64,000 nt of DNA from Candidatus Marimicrobium litorale (GCF_026262645.1 NZ_SHNO01000001.1:434001-498000); one strand, 5' to 3'. Positions 25,796-35,001 are shown, numbered from the stretch's first letter. Notes: generated by a model not told the origin, from the letters alone. Made by a program: numbers and translations.

Positions 25796-26608
25796 ATGCC
25801 CCCCAGTTTTGAGACGTTAGCCCTCACTTTTGATGACAAGGTGGCAACCGTTTACTTGAATCGGCCTGACAAGGCCAACGCGATGAACGGGGCCATGTGG
25901 TCGGAGCTGCAAACCTGCTTTGAATGGCTAGATGAAGAGTCAGGTGTGCGCGCGGTTATTCTCGCGGGTAACGGCAAGCACTTCTGCGCAGGCCTCGATC
26001 TCGCCGTGTTTGGTGAGCTGGTGAGTAGCTCGCCGGACCCGGCGCGGCGGGCAGAGCAGCTACGGCGCAATGTATTGCGCCTGCAGACAAACCTGACTGC
26101 AATTGAGCAGTGTCGCGTGCCGGTACTGGCAGCGATTCACAATACCTGTATCGGCGGCGGCGTTGATATGACCTGCTGCGCGGATATGCGCTATGCAACC
26201 CAAGATGCCTACTTTTCGGTGAAGGAAATTGATATCGGGATGACGGCCGACGTCGGTACATTGCAGCGCTTGCCGCGACTGATACCGGATGGGGTGGTGC
26301 GTGAGCTAGCGTATACCGGGCGCAAAATGGACGCGGAAGAGGCGCAGAAGCTCGGCTTCCTGAATCGACTATTTGATAATCGAGAAGTGATGATGCGGGA
26401 GGTGACGAAAATCGCACACGCTATCGCCGCGAAATCACCTCTTGCGATCAGGGGCACCAAGGAAATGTTGCTCTACTCTCGTGATCACAGTGTGGCAGAC
26501 GGTCTAAATTATATCGCTACCTGGAACGCGGGAATGATGAGTCAGATGGATTTGAAGGCAGGTCTTGATTCACAAACGAATCAAGCCCCGGGTGATTACG
26601 AAGATTAG
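25796..26608 (+). CDS. Delta3,5-delta2,4-dienoyl-CoA isomerase (crotonase family)
   Basis: 270 residues. Beyond the general crotonase text (VYLNRPDKANAM, FCAGLDLAVFG) it has the specific dienoyl-CoA isomerase block GGGVDMTCCADMRYATQDAYFSVKEIDIGMTADVGTLQRLP, split here into GGGVDM, VKEID and TADVG. These hold the Asp, Glu and Asp that correspond to the three acidic residues of mammalian ECH1. It should move double bonds during breakdown of odd-position unsaturated fatty acids. It stands after a nitroreductase and before a periplasmic-type PPIase. Confidence 0.88.
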   Translation: MPPSFETLALTFDDKVATVYLNRPDKANAMNGAMWSELQTCFEWLDEESGVRAVILAGNGKHFCAGLDLAVFGELVSSSPDPARRAEQLRRNVLRLQTNLTAIEQCRVPVLAAIHNTCIGGGVDMTCCADMRYATQDAYFSVKEIDIGMTADVGTLQRLPRLIPDGVVRELAYTGRKMDAEEAQKLGFLNRLFDNREVMMREVTKIAHAIAAKSPLAIRGTKEMLLYSRDHSVADGLNYIATWNAGMMSQMDLKAGLDSQTNQAPGDYED

Positions 26609-26663
26609 CAATCGGTAATCGGCGCGATCACCTGCACAGAGATGATAGACCTGGAGACTAACG

Positions 26664-27596
26664 ATGAGAATTTTGGCCCGTCTTAATCGGCCATGGCTGC
26701 ACTTCATTTTGCTCGGCGTTCTGTTGTTTTACCTGCAGGGCGTTTTTTTTCCTGAACCAAAGCCGGTAGTGGGACCGCTCGGCGAGGCTCGGGAAGAGGC
26801 TCTCAGGCAGCAGTGGATGAGTAGCGTGCGAGTGCCTCCAACGCCTGAGCAATGGGAGCGTATCGTTGAGGCGGAGCTGGACAGGGATATGCTTTTTCAG
26901 CGTGCTATCGCACTGAAGCTACACCTTTACGATACGGTGGTTTACCAGCGCCTGCTGCGAAATATGCGCTTTCTCCAGATGGGAGAGGGCATGGACGAGG
27001 CTGAATTGTATCAAACCGCGCTGGATATGCGCTTGCACCTCGGTGACGAGGTCGTCAAGCGCCGCATGATCCAAGTGATGGAGCAGCTGCTGCTGGCGAC
27101 GAATCCGCCGGCAGTGCCCTTGGAAAGCGAGATGAAAGCGGAGTTTGAGCAACGAAACGAGGAGCTGCGCCGACCCCCACGCCTCTCTATCGAGCACGTG
27201 TATTTCAACCGCGAGCGAGAAGGCGATGTGGAGGCAGTGATTGAAAAAATAGACGCAGAAAATCTGGCCCCTGAAGAAGCCCGTGAGATGAGTTCCCCGT
27301 TTCTACCTGGCTATAGCTTCCGTCGACAGACACCGGATCAGTTGGCACGGCATTTTGGTACTTCGTTTGTGCAAAACTTGTTGGACGCGGGTCCCGAGGC
27401 TGGGCAATGGGTGGGGCCGGTGCGGTCGACCTACGGTTTGCACTATGTATGGGTGAGCGAAATGGAGGCCGAGCGCGACGCGACGCTCGAGGAGGTGCGA
27501 ACACAGCTGTTGCGAGACCTTGAGTCACGCGGCAAGGAAGATGCTCTGCGCGAGAGTATCGAAAATATGCGACAGAACTACGAGATTTTGCGATGA
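26664..27596 (+). CDS. Membrane-anchored parvulin-type peptidyl-prolyl isomerase
   Basis: 310 residues with one N-terminal membrane helix (LHFILLGVLLFYLQGVFF, 12-29), so the bulk faces the periplasm. The middle is helical and charged (SurA/PrsA-like chaperone arm), followed by a degenerate parvulin domain (PRLSIEHVYFNRE, LARHFGTSFVQNLLDAGPEAGQWVGPVRSTYGLHYVWVSE). The last codon overlaps the HupE-type gene by four bases (ATGA at 27593-27596), so the two are translated together and the PPIase probably helps fold or act with that membrane protein or a metal-related partner. Confidence 0.82.
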   Translation: MRILARLNRPWLHFILLGVLLFYLQGVFFPEPKPVVGPLGEAREEALRQQWMSSVRVPPTPEQWERIVEAELDRDMLFQRAIALKLHLYDTVVYQRLLRNMRFLQMGEGMDEAELYQTALDMRLHLGDEVVKRRMIQVMEQLLLATNPPAVPLESEMKAEFEQRNEELRRPPRLSIEHVYFNREREGDVEAVIEKIDAENLAPEEAREMSSPFLPGYSFRRQTPDQLARHFGTSFVQNLLDAGPEAGQWVGPVRSTYGLHYVWVSEMEAERDATLEEVRTQLLRDLESRGKEDALRESIENMRQNYEILR

Positions 27597-28594
27597 GAAA
27601 CCTGCGAATTTTGACTCTGTTTATGGTGTGTTTGGGGGTAATGCAGGTGCAAGCACACCGATTCGCGCCCTCGCTTTTAAAGGTGAATGAAACGGCTCCG
27701 GGTCAGTATCACGTAGTCTTTAAAACGCCGGCCCAGAGCGTCAGTAATATTCCACTGGAGCCCCAGTGGCCTGAGGTATGCAACGTGATTAACGCCAGCC
27801 CGCCTCAGTTGGAAAATACAGGTGTAGTAACAAGTCTGCAGTTACAGTGCGAAACACTGGGTGAGGCTGGTTTGGTTGGTCAGACGCTTGGGGTCTCCGG
27901 GCTGGGTCCGAATCAGGCTTCGGCCATGGTGATGATTAGCCTGCTGGATGGTCGAAGCTACCAGGAGGTGCTGGATACCGATAATCCAGCGTTCCTTGTG
28001 CCGGCAGATTCCAGCGCCGGCGATGTTATGGGCGATTATGTCACCCTGGGCATGGAGCATATCTGGGAGGGCCTCGATCACCTGCTGTTTGTATTTGGGC
28101 TGTTGTTACTTGTCGGCGGAGGTAGACGCCTGTTTTGGACGATAACCGCGTTTACACTGGGCCACAGTATTACTCTTTCGTTGGTGACCCTGGGGTTCTT
28201 TGACTATCCGGTTGAACTAGTGGAGTTCGCCATCGCTCTGAGCATTTTTGTGTTGGCGGTAGAATTAACCCGGGTCAACCGGCGTGACGCCCTGTGGCGC
28301 AACCCTTGGTGGCTGGCGGGTGGCTTTGGCCTGCTGCACGGTATGGGGTTTGCCGGCGCACTGGCGGAGACGGGTTTGCCGCAGGATAACGTGCCACTGG
28401 CTTTGCTCTTTTTTAACATCGGTATCGAAATCGGTCAGATCACTTTTATACTGCTTGTACTGGCCGTTTGGTTTCTCATACGAAGGCCGCTGGCGCCCTG
28501 GCAGGAACGATTGCGTCCGGTTCCCGTTTATATTCTCGGCGCACTCTCTGCGATGTGGTGCATCGAGCGGGGACTGGCTACCCTCCTAGCATAG
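27593..28594 (+). CDS. HupE/UreJ-family membrane protein
   Basis: 333 residues: a signal peptide (to about VQA near 20), a periplasmic domain of ~135 residues, then five to six membrane helices starting at HIWEGLDHLLFVFGLLLL (first HupE motif with two His), followed by FTLGHSITLSLVTLGFF, LVEFAIALSIFVLAVEL, GGFGLLHGMGFAGAL and two more. The H-x4-D-H and H-G-M-G-F motifs are typical and are thought to bind Ni or Co ions. There is no hydrogenase or urease nearby, so the metal transported is unclear. It forms an overlapping pair with the upstream PPIase; the PPK2 gene begins 12 bases downstream. Confidence 0.87.
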   Translation: MRNLRILTLFMVCLGVMQVQAHRFAPSLLKVNETAPGQYHVVFKTPAQSVSNIPLEPQWPEVCNVINASPPQLENTGVVTSLQLQCETLGEAGLVGQTLGVSGLGPNQASAMVMISLLDGRSYQEVLDTDNPAFLVPADSSAGDVMGDYVTLGMEHIWEGLDHLLFVFGLLLLVGGGRRLFWTITAFTLGHSITLSLVTLGFFDYPVELVEFAIALSIFVLAVELTRVNRRDALWRNPWWLAGGFGLLHGMGFAGALAETGLPQDNVPLALLFFNIGIEIGQITFILLVLAVWFLIRRPLAPWQERLRPVPVYILGALSAMWCIERGLATLLA

Positions 28595-28606
28595 AGGATT
28601 TATCGT

Positions 28607-29431
28607 ATGGGCGACAAACGAAAGAAGAAAAAGCGCACATCACCCTCGGCTACGGTTCGCAAGTCACTTGGTCGTAAGGCGTACGAAAAGGCGTTGGCAG
28701 AGCTGCATGTGGAGCTGGTTCACTTGCAGCGCTGGGTTGTTGAAAAAGGTCTCAAGGTCTGCATTGTTTTCGAGGGTCGCGACGGAGCGGGGAAGGGTGG
28801 CGTAATCAAGGCTATGACCGAGCGTGTCAGCCCTCGGGTCTTTCGAGTGGTCGCATTACCTGCACCCACAGAGCGCGAAAAAACCCAACTATTTATGCAG
28901 CGTTACATGGCGCATTTTCCTGCAGGCGGGGAAATCGTTATTTTTGATCGCAGCTGGTACAACCGTGCAGGTGTAGAGCGAGTAATGGGTTTCTGCTCGA
29001 AAGAGGAAACGGAGAAATTCCTTGAAGACGTGCCTATGATGGAACGTACCATGATCGACGCAGACATTATCCTCGTTAAATACTGGCTCGAGGTCAAGCC
29101 CGAAGAACAGCAGAAGCGTTTGGAAGACCGGGTAGAGGACGGACGTAAAACGTGGAAATTATCACAATTGGATATCGACTCTTACGATCGCTGGGATGAC
29201 TACAGTCAGGCCCGGGACGAAATGTTCCAGGCCAGTGATACGCCATGGGCGCCATGGCATGTAGCTCGGGCGGAGGACAAGCGGCGGGTGCGTCTCAATG
29301 TTCTCAGTCACCTGCTGACACAAGTTTCCTATGAGAGGCTGCCTGTGGAGTCGGTCAAGCTAGGTGAGCGCAAAATTGGCGAGTACACGCCGGTTGGTTT
29401 TCCTTTCAAGTACATACCTGAGACGTTCTGA
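28607..29431 (+). CDS. ppk2: Polyphosphate kinase 2
   Basis: 274 residues, single-domain PPK2. Walker A GRDGAGKGG at 57-65, then TERVSPRVFRVVALPAPTEREK, and Walker B with lid start VIFDRSWYNRAGVERVMGF from about residue 111 (Asp114). KLSQLDIDSYDRWDDYSQARDEMF is the second conserved block. Enzymes of this class phosphorylate ADP or GDP using polyphosphate. The Lys-rich N-terminus (DKRKKKKR) is unusual only in charge. It sits 12 bases after the HupE-type gene, so it may be in the same operon. Confidence 0.92.
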   Translation: MGDKRKKKKRTSPSATVRKSLGRKAYEKALAELHVELVHLQRWVVEKGLKVCIVFEGRDGAGKGGVIKAMTERVSPRVFRVVALPAPTEREKTQLFMQRYMAHFPAGGEIVIFDRSWYNRAGVERVMGFCSKEETEKFLEDVPMMERTMIDADIILVKYWLEVKPEEQQKRLEDRVEDGRKTWKLSQLDIDSYDRWDDYSQARDEMFQASDTPWAPWHVARAEDKRRVRLNVLSHLLTQVSYERLPVESVKLGERKIGEYTPVGFPFKYIPETF

Positions 29432-29455
29432 CGTTTTGCCAGCTATCGAGGCGCA

Positions 29456-30367
29456 TCAACTTGTTTTGGCGAGCACCTGTTGGTGGTAAAGTACCGGAAA
29501 AAGCGTCACGAATACGCTGATAACTCCGTATAGAAATGTGGTAAAAAGAACAGCATCACCAATGGGGTCGACAATGCCGCTCTGTGCCGGGAACACGATT
29601 GCCTTTACCGCGACGGCGAGGCTCAGATTTCGGAAGGTGGCTTCTACTACGATGGCCAGGCCATCTCTCGCCGGAATATTTGTCACAAGGGCCGCCGCTA
29701 CCGACGCTAACTTTAGCGCGATGCAGAATAAGACCACAGCGCCTATGCTGATTGCGCCGTAGGCTTGTGGATTCAAGCGTCCGCTGCCGCTGGCGCCTAT
29801 GGCCATCATCATCACAAGTAGCAGGCTAGCGCGTATTAGCCATTTGGAAAACCGCTCGCTGGTGATCTCAGGCATCTTTACTTTGATTACCATGCCTACG
29901 AGCAACGGAAAAATAAGAGTTAGTAAAATGTCTCTTGCGATGACCATTGTCGGCATCTCGAAGTCATCGGGCAGGTGCTCCGCCATCATTAGCTGTAGCA
30001 GCAGCGGTGCAGTGACTAGGGCGGCCACCGTGGTGATGGATGTTAGAGAAATGGAGAGAGCGATATTTCCGCGTCCGAAATGCGTCAGAATGTTCGACAG
30101 AGTGCCTCCTGGCACAGCCGCGATGAGCATAATACCTATCGCAACACCTGTCGGCACAGGTAGCAGTGCGGCTACTGCCAGAGCGATCAATGGGACCATG
30201 ATCCACTGAAAGCCCAAACCGATAAACAGACTGCGAGGTCGTCGAACCTCGGAGACAAAATCTTTCGGGGCAAGGAGGGCGCCCATGCCGAGCATCGCGA
30301 GAAATAATTGGGAGGAGGCCAGCAGATACTCGTAGTCTGCATAGTCGGTAAAGAACGCGTTTAGCAA
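29456..30367 (-). CDS. Bile acid:sodium symporter (BASS) family carrier
   Basis: 303 residues, nine to ten hydrophobic helices. Family signatures include MLGMGALLAPKDF, MLIAAVPGGTLSNILTHFGRGNIALS (conserved P-G-G-T-x-S-N and unwound helix 4), and VEATFRNLSLAVAVKAIVFP (helix 9). It should import an organic anion with sodium across the inner membrane; in catabolic bacteria such carriers take up steroid- or other carboxylate-type compounds, which would fit the CoA-dependent pathway elsewhere in the window. That link is inference. Confidence 0.9.
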   Translation of the reverse strand: MLNAFFTDYADYEYLLASSQLFLAMLGMGALLAPKDFVSEVRRPRSLFIGLGFQWIMVPLIALAVAALLPVPTGVAIGIMLIAAVPGGTLSNILTHFGRGNIALSISLTSITTVAALVTAPLLLQLMMAEHLPDDFEMPTMVIARDILLTLIFPLLVGMVIKVKMPEITSERFSKWLIRASLLLVMMMAIGASGSGRLNPQAYGAISIGAVVLFCIALKLASVAAALVTNIPARDGLAIVVEATFRNLSLAVAVKAIVFPAQSGIVDPIGDAVLFTTFLYGVISVFVTLFPVLYHQQVLAKTS

Positions 30368-30532
30368 GGAACATCTCCGAGGTTTTATAACTCTATGGGC
30401 CCGTGTCAGGCTTCCTTCATGGGGTCACGACTAGTGACGCCCTGGGCGCGAGCTGTTATCGTTTTGGTGCGCGGGTGCAAAAACAACCGACTCGAGCGAA
30501 TGACCGATTGATGCGTTTCATGTGCCGCTGGG

Positions 30533-32365
30533 TTAGCCGCGATTTTCGAGGGACCACGGTTCGAATAGACCGCATCCCAGTGCGGTGTAGCTTTCCTCGT
30601 CCCATGTATCATCGCCGGAATTCGGTAACAGGAACATTTCCACGTACAGCGAGCACCGCTCCCGTAAGTCGGTAATGCTTTTATCCCCTGCCACCCGTTC
30701 CTTAAGCATGGCAATCGTCATGGGTTCTTCCACCATGCGCAAGCCACCACCCGACGGTGTGTCCAGGAGCATGAGGTTTTTTTCGCTGAACCCCCAGGGT
30801 TGCCACAGGTGCAGGTCCCCTCTGCGTCCCTTTCCCGGTGCCCCCGTATGGGCGAACTGCGTCCAATAACTGCGCATCTGGGAGGCGAGAATATCCCGCC
30901 CGGGGATATTCTCTTCGGTGTACAGGCCAGGCACGCCGATGGCGCCCTCGAAGTTGCCGAAGACAAAAGGCACCTCCAAACCGTGGCTCGCACCCAGCAA
31001 TGTGCTGAAATCGACCAACAAGTTTTTGCCTCCTTCATCCCAGTCCCAGCGATAGGCATAAACAGGCTTACCACCGCGATCGGTTATACGTGCTGCGGAC
31101 TCGTCGACAGCAAGCGCCTTCCAGTTGTCACTGCCGTAGGCCGCAGTGCTGTTAAAGGCATCTAAATCCCGTATACGCGGTAGCAGACCAAAGCGTCGTT
31201 CTACAAACACCGGGTCCTGAGCCATAAAGAGCTTCACTTCATCCCGGTTGGTGCCGGTGATTAACGGGACGTTGTTGTAAAGCTCGGGGTTGTCGAAGAG
31301 GGTAAAAAGAGTTTCTTTTGGGAGCACGGTGCCATCGCGCAGACTGTTCGGAGCGAAATACATGCCAGCGCCGCCGGATAAACCCTGCAGTATCTGCAGG
31401 GCACTGCGAGAATACATGAACTCCTGCACGTCCTCATTCGTCATCAGGAGCTGCATTGCTTGCGCGGCCTTGGCATCCTGTGCCAGCCCTGCGTATTGTA
31501 ATTGGCCGGAGAGCCACTCTCTGGAGCTAAGCGCGTGTCCGGGATTTTCGTCATCGGCAAAATTTTCTGCCCGCCACTGGGGGGTAGTGCTTACCATTCC
31601 GCTTTGAGATATTGCTTTATGAAATAATCCCTTGGCCATGGGGGAGGCTATAAGAGTGTAAACATTCAGGCCGCCGGCGGACTCGCCGAAAATCGTGACG
31701 TTGTCGGCAGCTCCGCCAAAGTGCCCGATATTATTCTTTACCCATTGCAGGGCGGCGATCATGTCGAGATTCCCATAGTTGCCGCTGGCATCCAGCAGAT
31801 CTCTATCGGGCGTGCGCAGGGCCGGATGACTCATCCAGCCAAGCACGCCTAGTCGGTAATTAATCGTGACTACGACGACTTGGCCTTCTGCGGCCAGCAG
31901 TGCACCGGAGTAGGTGTTAGCGGTGCCGACTGAATTGCCTCCGCCGTGTATCCAGACCATGACGGGTAGCGCATCACTGTCGGACTCGCTGTGGGATCTG
32001 GGTGACCAGATATTGAGGTATAGACAGTCTTCGTTTCCGACCACCGGTCCCTCCTCCAGGGTGCCGTCCAGCGGGCCAGCGAGTTGAGTGCAGGGCTCAC
32101 GAAAATTTATTGCCTCTCGGGGTGCACTCCACGGCCTTGGCGGGCGCGGCGCACGCCAGCGGAGACCATTGACGGGCGGCGCAGCGAACGGTACACCCAG
32201 CCAGGCGAACGTGTCGTGAATGTCCTGTCCACCCTTGACAGGACCGAAAGCCGTAGCCCGAAGTGCAGCGCTATCTGCACGTCGTTTAATGGACTCCTGC
32301 TCGGACGATGGCCACAACCAGATTCCGACGGCCACGATTATCACAACCACAACCCACTTTCTCAC
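30533..32365 (-). CDS. Type B carboxylesterase
   Basis: 610 residues, alpha/beta-hydrolase of the acetylcholinesterase-like group. One N-terminal membrane segment or uncleaved signal (KWVVVVIIVAVGIWLW, 3-18). Oxyanion motif VWIHGGGNSVG, nucleophile elbow FGESAGGLN, the acid in FDNPEL..TGTNRDEVKLF region and the catalytic His in GASHGLEVPFVFG. EDCLYLNIW is the typical N-terminal signature. It hydrolyses carboxylic esters, probably in the periplasm facing outward. It follows a minus-strand lipoprotein gene with a 42-base gap and is likely cotranscribed with it. Confidence 0.9.
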   Translation of the reverse strand: MRKWVVVVIIVAVGIWLWPSSEQESIKRRADSAALRATAFGPVKGGQDIHDTFAWLGVPFAAPPVNGLRWRAPRPPRPWSAPREAINFREPCTQLAGPLDGTLEEGPVVGNEDCLYLNIWSPRSHSESDSDALPVMVWIHGGGNSVGTANTYSGALLAAEGQVVVVTINYRLGVLGWMSHPALRTPDRDLLDASGNYGNLDMIAALQWVKNNIGHFGGAADNVTIFGESAGGLNVYTLIASPMAKGLFHKAISQSGMVSTTPQWRAENFADDENPGHALSSREWLSGQLQYAGLAQDAKAAQAMQLLMTNEDVQEFMYSRSALQILQGLSGGAGMYFAPNSLRDGTVLPKETLFTLFDNPELYNNVPLITGTNRDEVKLFMAQDPVFVERRFGLLPRIRDLDAFNSTAAYGSDNWKALAVDESAARITDRGGKPVYAYRWDWDEGGKNLLVDFSTLLGASHGLEVPFVFGNFEGAIGVPGLYTEENIPGRDILASQMRSYWTQFAHTGAPGKGRRGDLHLWQPWGFSEKNLMLLDTPSGGGLRMVEEPMTIAMLKERVAGDKSITDLRERCSLYVEMFLLPNSGDDTWDEESYTALGCGLFEPWSLENRG

Positions 32366-32407
32366 AATTTATTTACTCCGGTTTTACTATCGTTGTGGAA
32401 GAGCGAT

Positions 32408-33193
32408 TCAGGGCTGCCCGGGCCAGTCCTCAAAACGGATAAAGGGATGAAAAGCCAGTTCGATACCCTCCTGTACGTGGCGTTCGTTCTCCAGAATATT
32501 GCGGCGACGAATGTAGCGACCCTTGGAAGATCGGCTGTCGATGGCCTCGGTTGCATCGAGGCCACCGCGACCCGAGAAGATGGGCTTTAATTCCATATCG
32601 TAGATTGCGACCTGCAGAGACGCTACGGCGGCCAGCATACTCCAGTCGAAATCTGTGCTCACACCGTCGCCAGGACCTTGCATGGTTGGTGTTCGTGTTA
32701 CACCGTCCCACCGCGCGAGATGTTTGAGACCACCGCTGAAGGAGGCGTCGAACTCGACCACGTCCGTAAAAACAAAGGCGTCCAGATCGGTGTTGGCTGC
32801 CATCTCGTCACGGACGCGGTGCATAATCTGAGCGAAGGTCTTCGTGTTCATCTTGCCGCTGGTTGGATCCACCGGATTACCGAACGCGCGCACCGCAGTA
32901 TTCCAATGCTGTTCGAAGGTGCGCTGGGGCAATACCTTATAGCCGTTTTCCTTGAGGTAACTGGCTATCTGAGAGTCGATACGTGGTGCCTCCTTGGCGA
33001 GATAATTACGAGAGGGTGCTCCGAGATTGACGTGGGCGATGACTACAGTTTTTATCGACGATTGTTCCAATCGCTCCTGGTCAATCGCATAGGGGAAGGT
33101 GGTCGGATTAAAGGTCGGTGCACCGCTGCAGCCAGCCACCATGTAAAGGAACACAAGCAAGCAGGGTTTCAGGCCGGAAAATACTGGATGATG
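32408..33193 (-). CDS. Predicted lipoprotein of unknown function
   Basis: 261 residues from ATG 33193; a longer frame begins at 33235 but lacks a signal sequence at its start. The signal ends in a lipobox (MVAGC, Cys near residue 23), so it is a lipid-anchored envelope protein. The mature part is mixed alpha/beta with no Cys pattern; recognisable pieces are SSIKTVVIAHVNLGAPSRNYL and DLDAFVFTDVVEFDASFSGGLKHLARWDGV. I do not recognise a family. It lies directly upstream of the carboxylesterase on the same strand. Confidence 0.7.
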   Translation of the reverse strand, partial: HHPVFSGLKPCLLVFLYMVAGCSGAPTFNPTTFPYAIDQERLEQSSIKTVVIAHVNLGAPSRNYLAKEAPRIDSQIASYLKENGYKVLPQRTFEQHWNTAVRAFGNPVDPTSGKMNTKTFAQIMHRVRDEMAANTDLDAFVFTDVVEFDASFSGGLKHLARWDGVTRTPTMQGPGDGVSTDFDWSMLAAVASLQVAIYDMELKPIFSGRGGLDATEAIDSRSSKGRYIRRRNILENERHVQEGIELAFHPFIRFEDWPGQP

Positions 33194-33343
33194 CATTGTT
33201 GACTCCACTTCTGGTCGATCTCGGGATGGTAGCAAAATACCGGCCCCGGTTCACCGCCTTCCCCGTTCACGGGCACGGTGGCAAGTGCGCATCCGTGTTA
33301 ATGTATTGTCCGAGTCGTTAACAAGCCTCGGAGTTACATTGTT

Positions 33344-34159
33344 GTGTCGCTATCATTGCACGTCAGGCACGCGGGTTCAGGACCTCCGGTGATTTTATTA
33401 CACGGTCTGTTCGGTTCGGGCGCCAATCTGGGCGGCTTGTCCCGCGCTCTGCGCGAACATTTCAGCGTCTACAGCCTGGATCTTCCCAGTCACGGTCGCT
33501 CCCAGTGGCTTCAGCCCCTCACAATGTCCACGCTGACCGCTGCGGTGGAGGATGGGTTAGACCATGCGGCTTATGGATGTGCCCATGTTGTGGGTCACTC
33601 ACTCGGTGGCAAGGTGGCCATGGAATTGGCCCTCTCCCGACCGGGTCAGGTGGCTTCCCTCACCGTGGCCGATATCGCACCCGTGGCTTACAGCGCGCGC
33701 CACGACGCCGTATTCGCTGCATTGGAAGCCGTGGCACAGGCTCGCTGCGTCAGCCGTGAGTCAGCCGCATCCCTGATGCGTGAGTATCTTGTGGAGGAGA
33801 CGGTGGTGCAATTTCTGTTAACCAGCCTCGTGCGGACCGGTGATAGCGTGATGGCATGGCGTTTCGATTGGCGTGGTATTTCCGATGCCTATTCCTCATT
33901 TTTAGCGGCGCCAGTGGGTGGCCGGTCCTATGAGGGCCCCGTCCAGTTTATTCGCGGAGCTGAGTCCGACTATATTCGGGAGGAGCATCATCCGGCGATT
34001 GACGTCTTGTTCCCTAGGGCTAGCTTGCAGGTGATCCCCGGTGCCGGACACTGGTTGCATGCGGAGCAAGCCTCTGCGTTCAACGAGCTTGTGTTGCGGT
34101 TCCTTCAATCGGTTCAGGGAGAGGGAAATGGAAATCGAAATGGAGAGGGCGCATGTTGA
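33344..34159 (+). CDS. Alpha/beta-hydrolase (YbfF-like esterase)
   Basis: 271 residues starting at GTG 33344. Complete fold with ILLHGLFGSGANLGGLSRAL (oxyanion hole H-G), VVGHSLGGKVAMELAL with nucleophile Ser, and GAGHWLHAE with the catalytic His. The length and LSRALREHFSVYSLDLPSHGRS text match the YbfF acyl-ester/thioester hydrolase group. The protein ends in an unusual EGNGNRNGEGAC tail, not part of the fold. DUF3301 follows after 30 bases. Confidence 0.85.
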   Translation: MSLSLHVRHAGSGPPVILLHGLFGSGANLGGLSRALREHFSVYSLDLPSHGRSQWLQPLTMSTLTAAVEDGLDHAAYGCAHVVGHSLGGKVAMELALSRPGQVASLTVADIAPVAYSARHDAVFAALEAVAQARCVSRESAASLMREYLVEETVVQFLLTSLVRTGDSVMAWRFDWRGISDAYSSFLAAPVGGRSYEGPVQFIRGAESDYIREEHHPAIDVLFPRASLQVIPGAGHWLHAEQASAFNELVLRFLQSVQGEGNGNRNGEGAC

Positions 34160-34189
34160 ACAACGCCTGCAGGCAGGAGATGGTTAGTC

Positions 34190-34507
34190 ATGGGTGAGTT
34201 AGTTATCTTGCTTGTGTTTGGCGCTCTGTGTGTTTACTTTTTGTCTGCTTCGCGAGTGCGCGAGTTGGCGACACAAGCAGTGGGTCGTGCCAGCCGAGAC
34301 GCTAATTTCCAGTGGCTGGATCAATCGGTGCATATACGACGCCTCTCGCTGAGCAGAGACGAGACTGGTCAGTGGCGGATGTGGCGGCAATATCGATTTG
34401 ATTACAGCTACGACGGGCTGGAACGGCGGCAGGGCTTTGTGATTATGCTTGGCCGACGGATGCAATCGATCGTGGTGGCAGAACGCGAGCCGTTGGCGGA
34501 CGATTGA
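34190..34507 (+). CDS. DUF3301 membrane-associated protein
   Basis: 105 residues: one N-terminal membrane helix (LVILLVFGALCVYFL, 4-18) followed by a soluble portion with FQWLDQSVHIRRLSLSRDETG and WRMWRQYRFDYSYDGLERRQGFVIMLGRR. That combination is DUF3301, common in Gammaproteobacteria and without known function. A AGGAG site lies upstream of the start. Plus-strand coding stops here before the AT-rich region. Confidence 0.8.
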   Translation: MGELVILLVFGALCVYFLSASRVRELATQAVGRASRDANFQWLDQSVHIRRLSLSRDETGQWRMWRQYRFDYSYDGLERRQGFVIMLGRRMQSIVVAEREPLADD

Positions 34508-34609
34508 GTCATACTGTCCGGCCAAATTGTGTTAAATGCTAGGCCGAGTAGAGAAATCGAGCTCTCTGGGAAGTCGCGATATGCGAGAGATAAGGTAACA
34601 TCTCTTCTG

Positions 34610-34830
34610 CACATCATTTTTCCACAGATTCTGTGGATAACTCAGTGAATAAATTGTTCAGGTAGGTCTGGAGTCCCAAAAACGCTGTGTTTTTGGCGAA
34701 TTGGTCAAAAACTAGTCAAATAATATATAGGTAATAAAAACAATAGCTTATAGGGATTTCATGAGTTTTTGATTGTAGAAAAAATGCTAAGCCTGTGAAA
34801 ATGCGGCAAGCCGTATATCGTGTGAATAAC
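34610..34830. other. AT-rich intergenic region with DnaA-box matches (origin-, datA- or DARS-like)
   Basis: The 494-base gap between DUF3301 and queD holds no gene. It has a perfect match to TTATCCACA (reverse strand, 34632-34640), a perfect match to TTATTCACA (reverse strand, 34821-34829), and near matches at 34618-34626 and 34644-34652. The first is part of a TCCACAG-ATT-CTGTGGA inverted repeat (34621-34637). A perfect 8-bp hairpin CCAAAAAC / GTTTTTGG spans 34676-34696, and 34700-34760 is very AT-rich. DnaA binding is a plausible reading; no dnaA, dnaN, gyrB or parAB gene lies nearby, so calling it oriC would be premature. Confidence 0.5.
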
Positions 34831-35001
34831 ATTTTCGGTGCTGCTACCGGGGGTAACCTTTTATGAGTTTATGGGAACACTTTTGCCCTGCTGGCGGTAA
34901 CATCTTTTATGCAAAATCACATTCACACTGCATGCGTAGCTTCTTACAATTCGTCAAGTTTTTTTATACGTGTTACCGACGGGTTACTGCACGGTGCAAT
35001 A

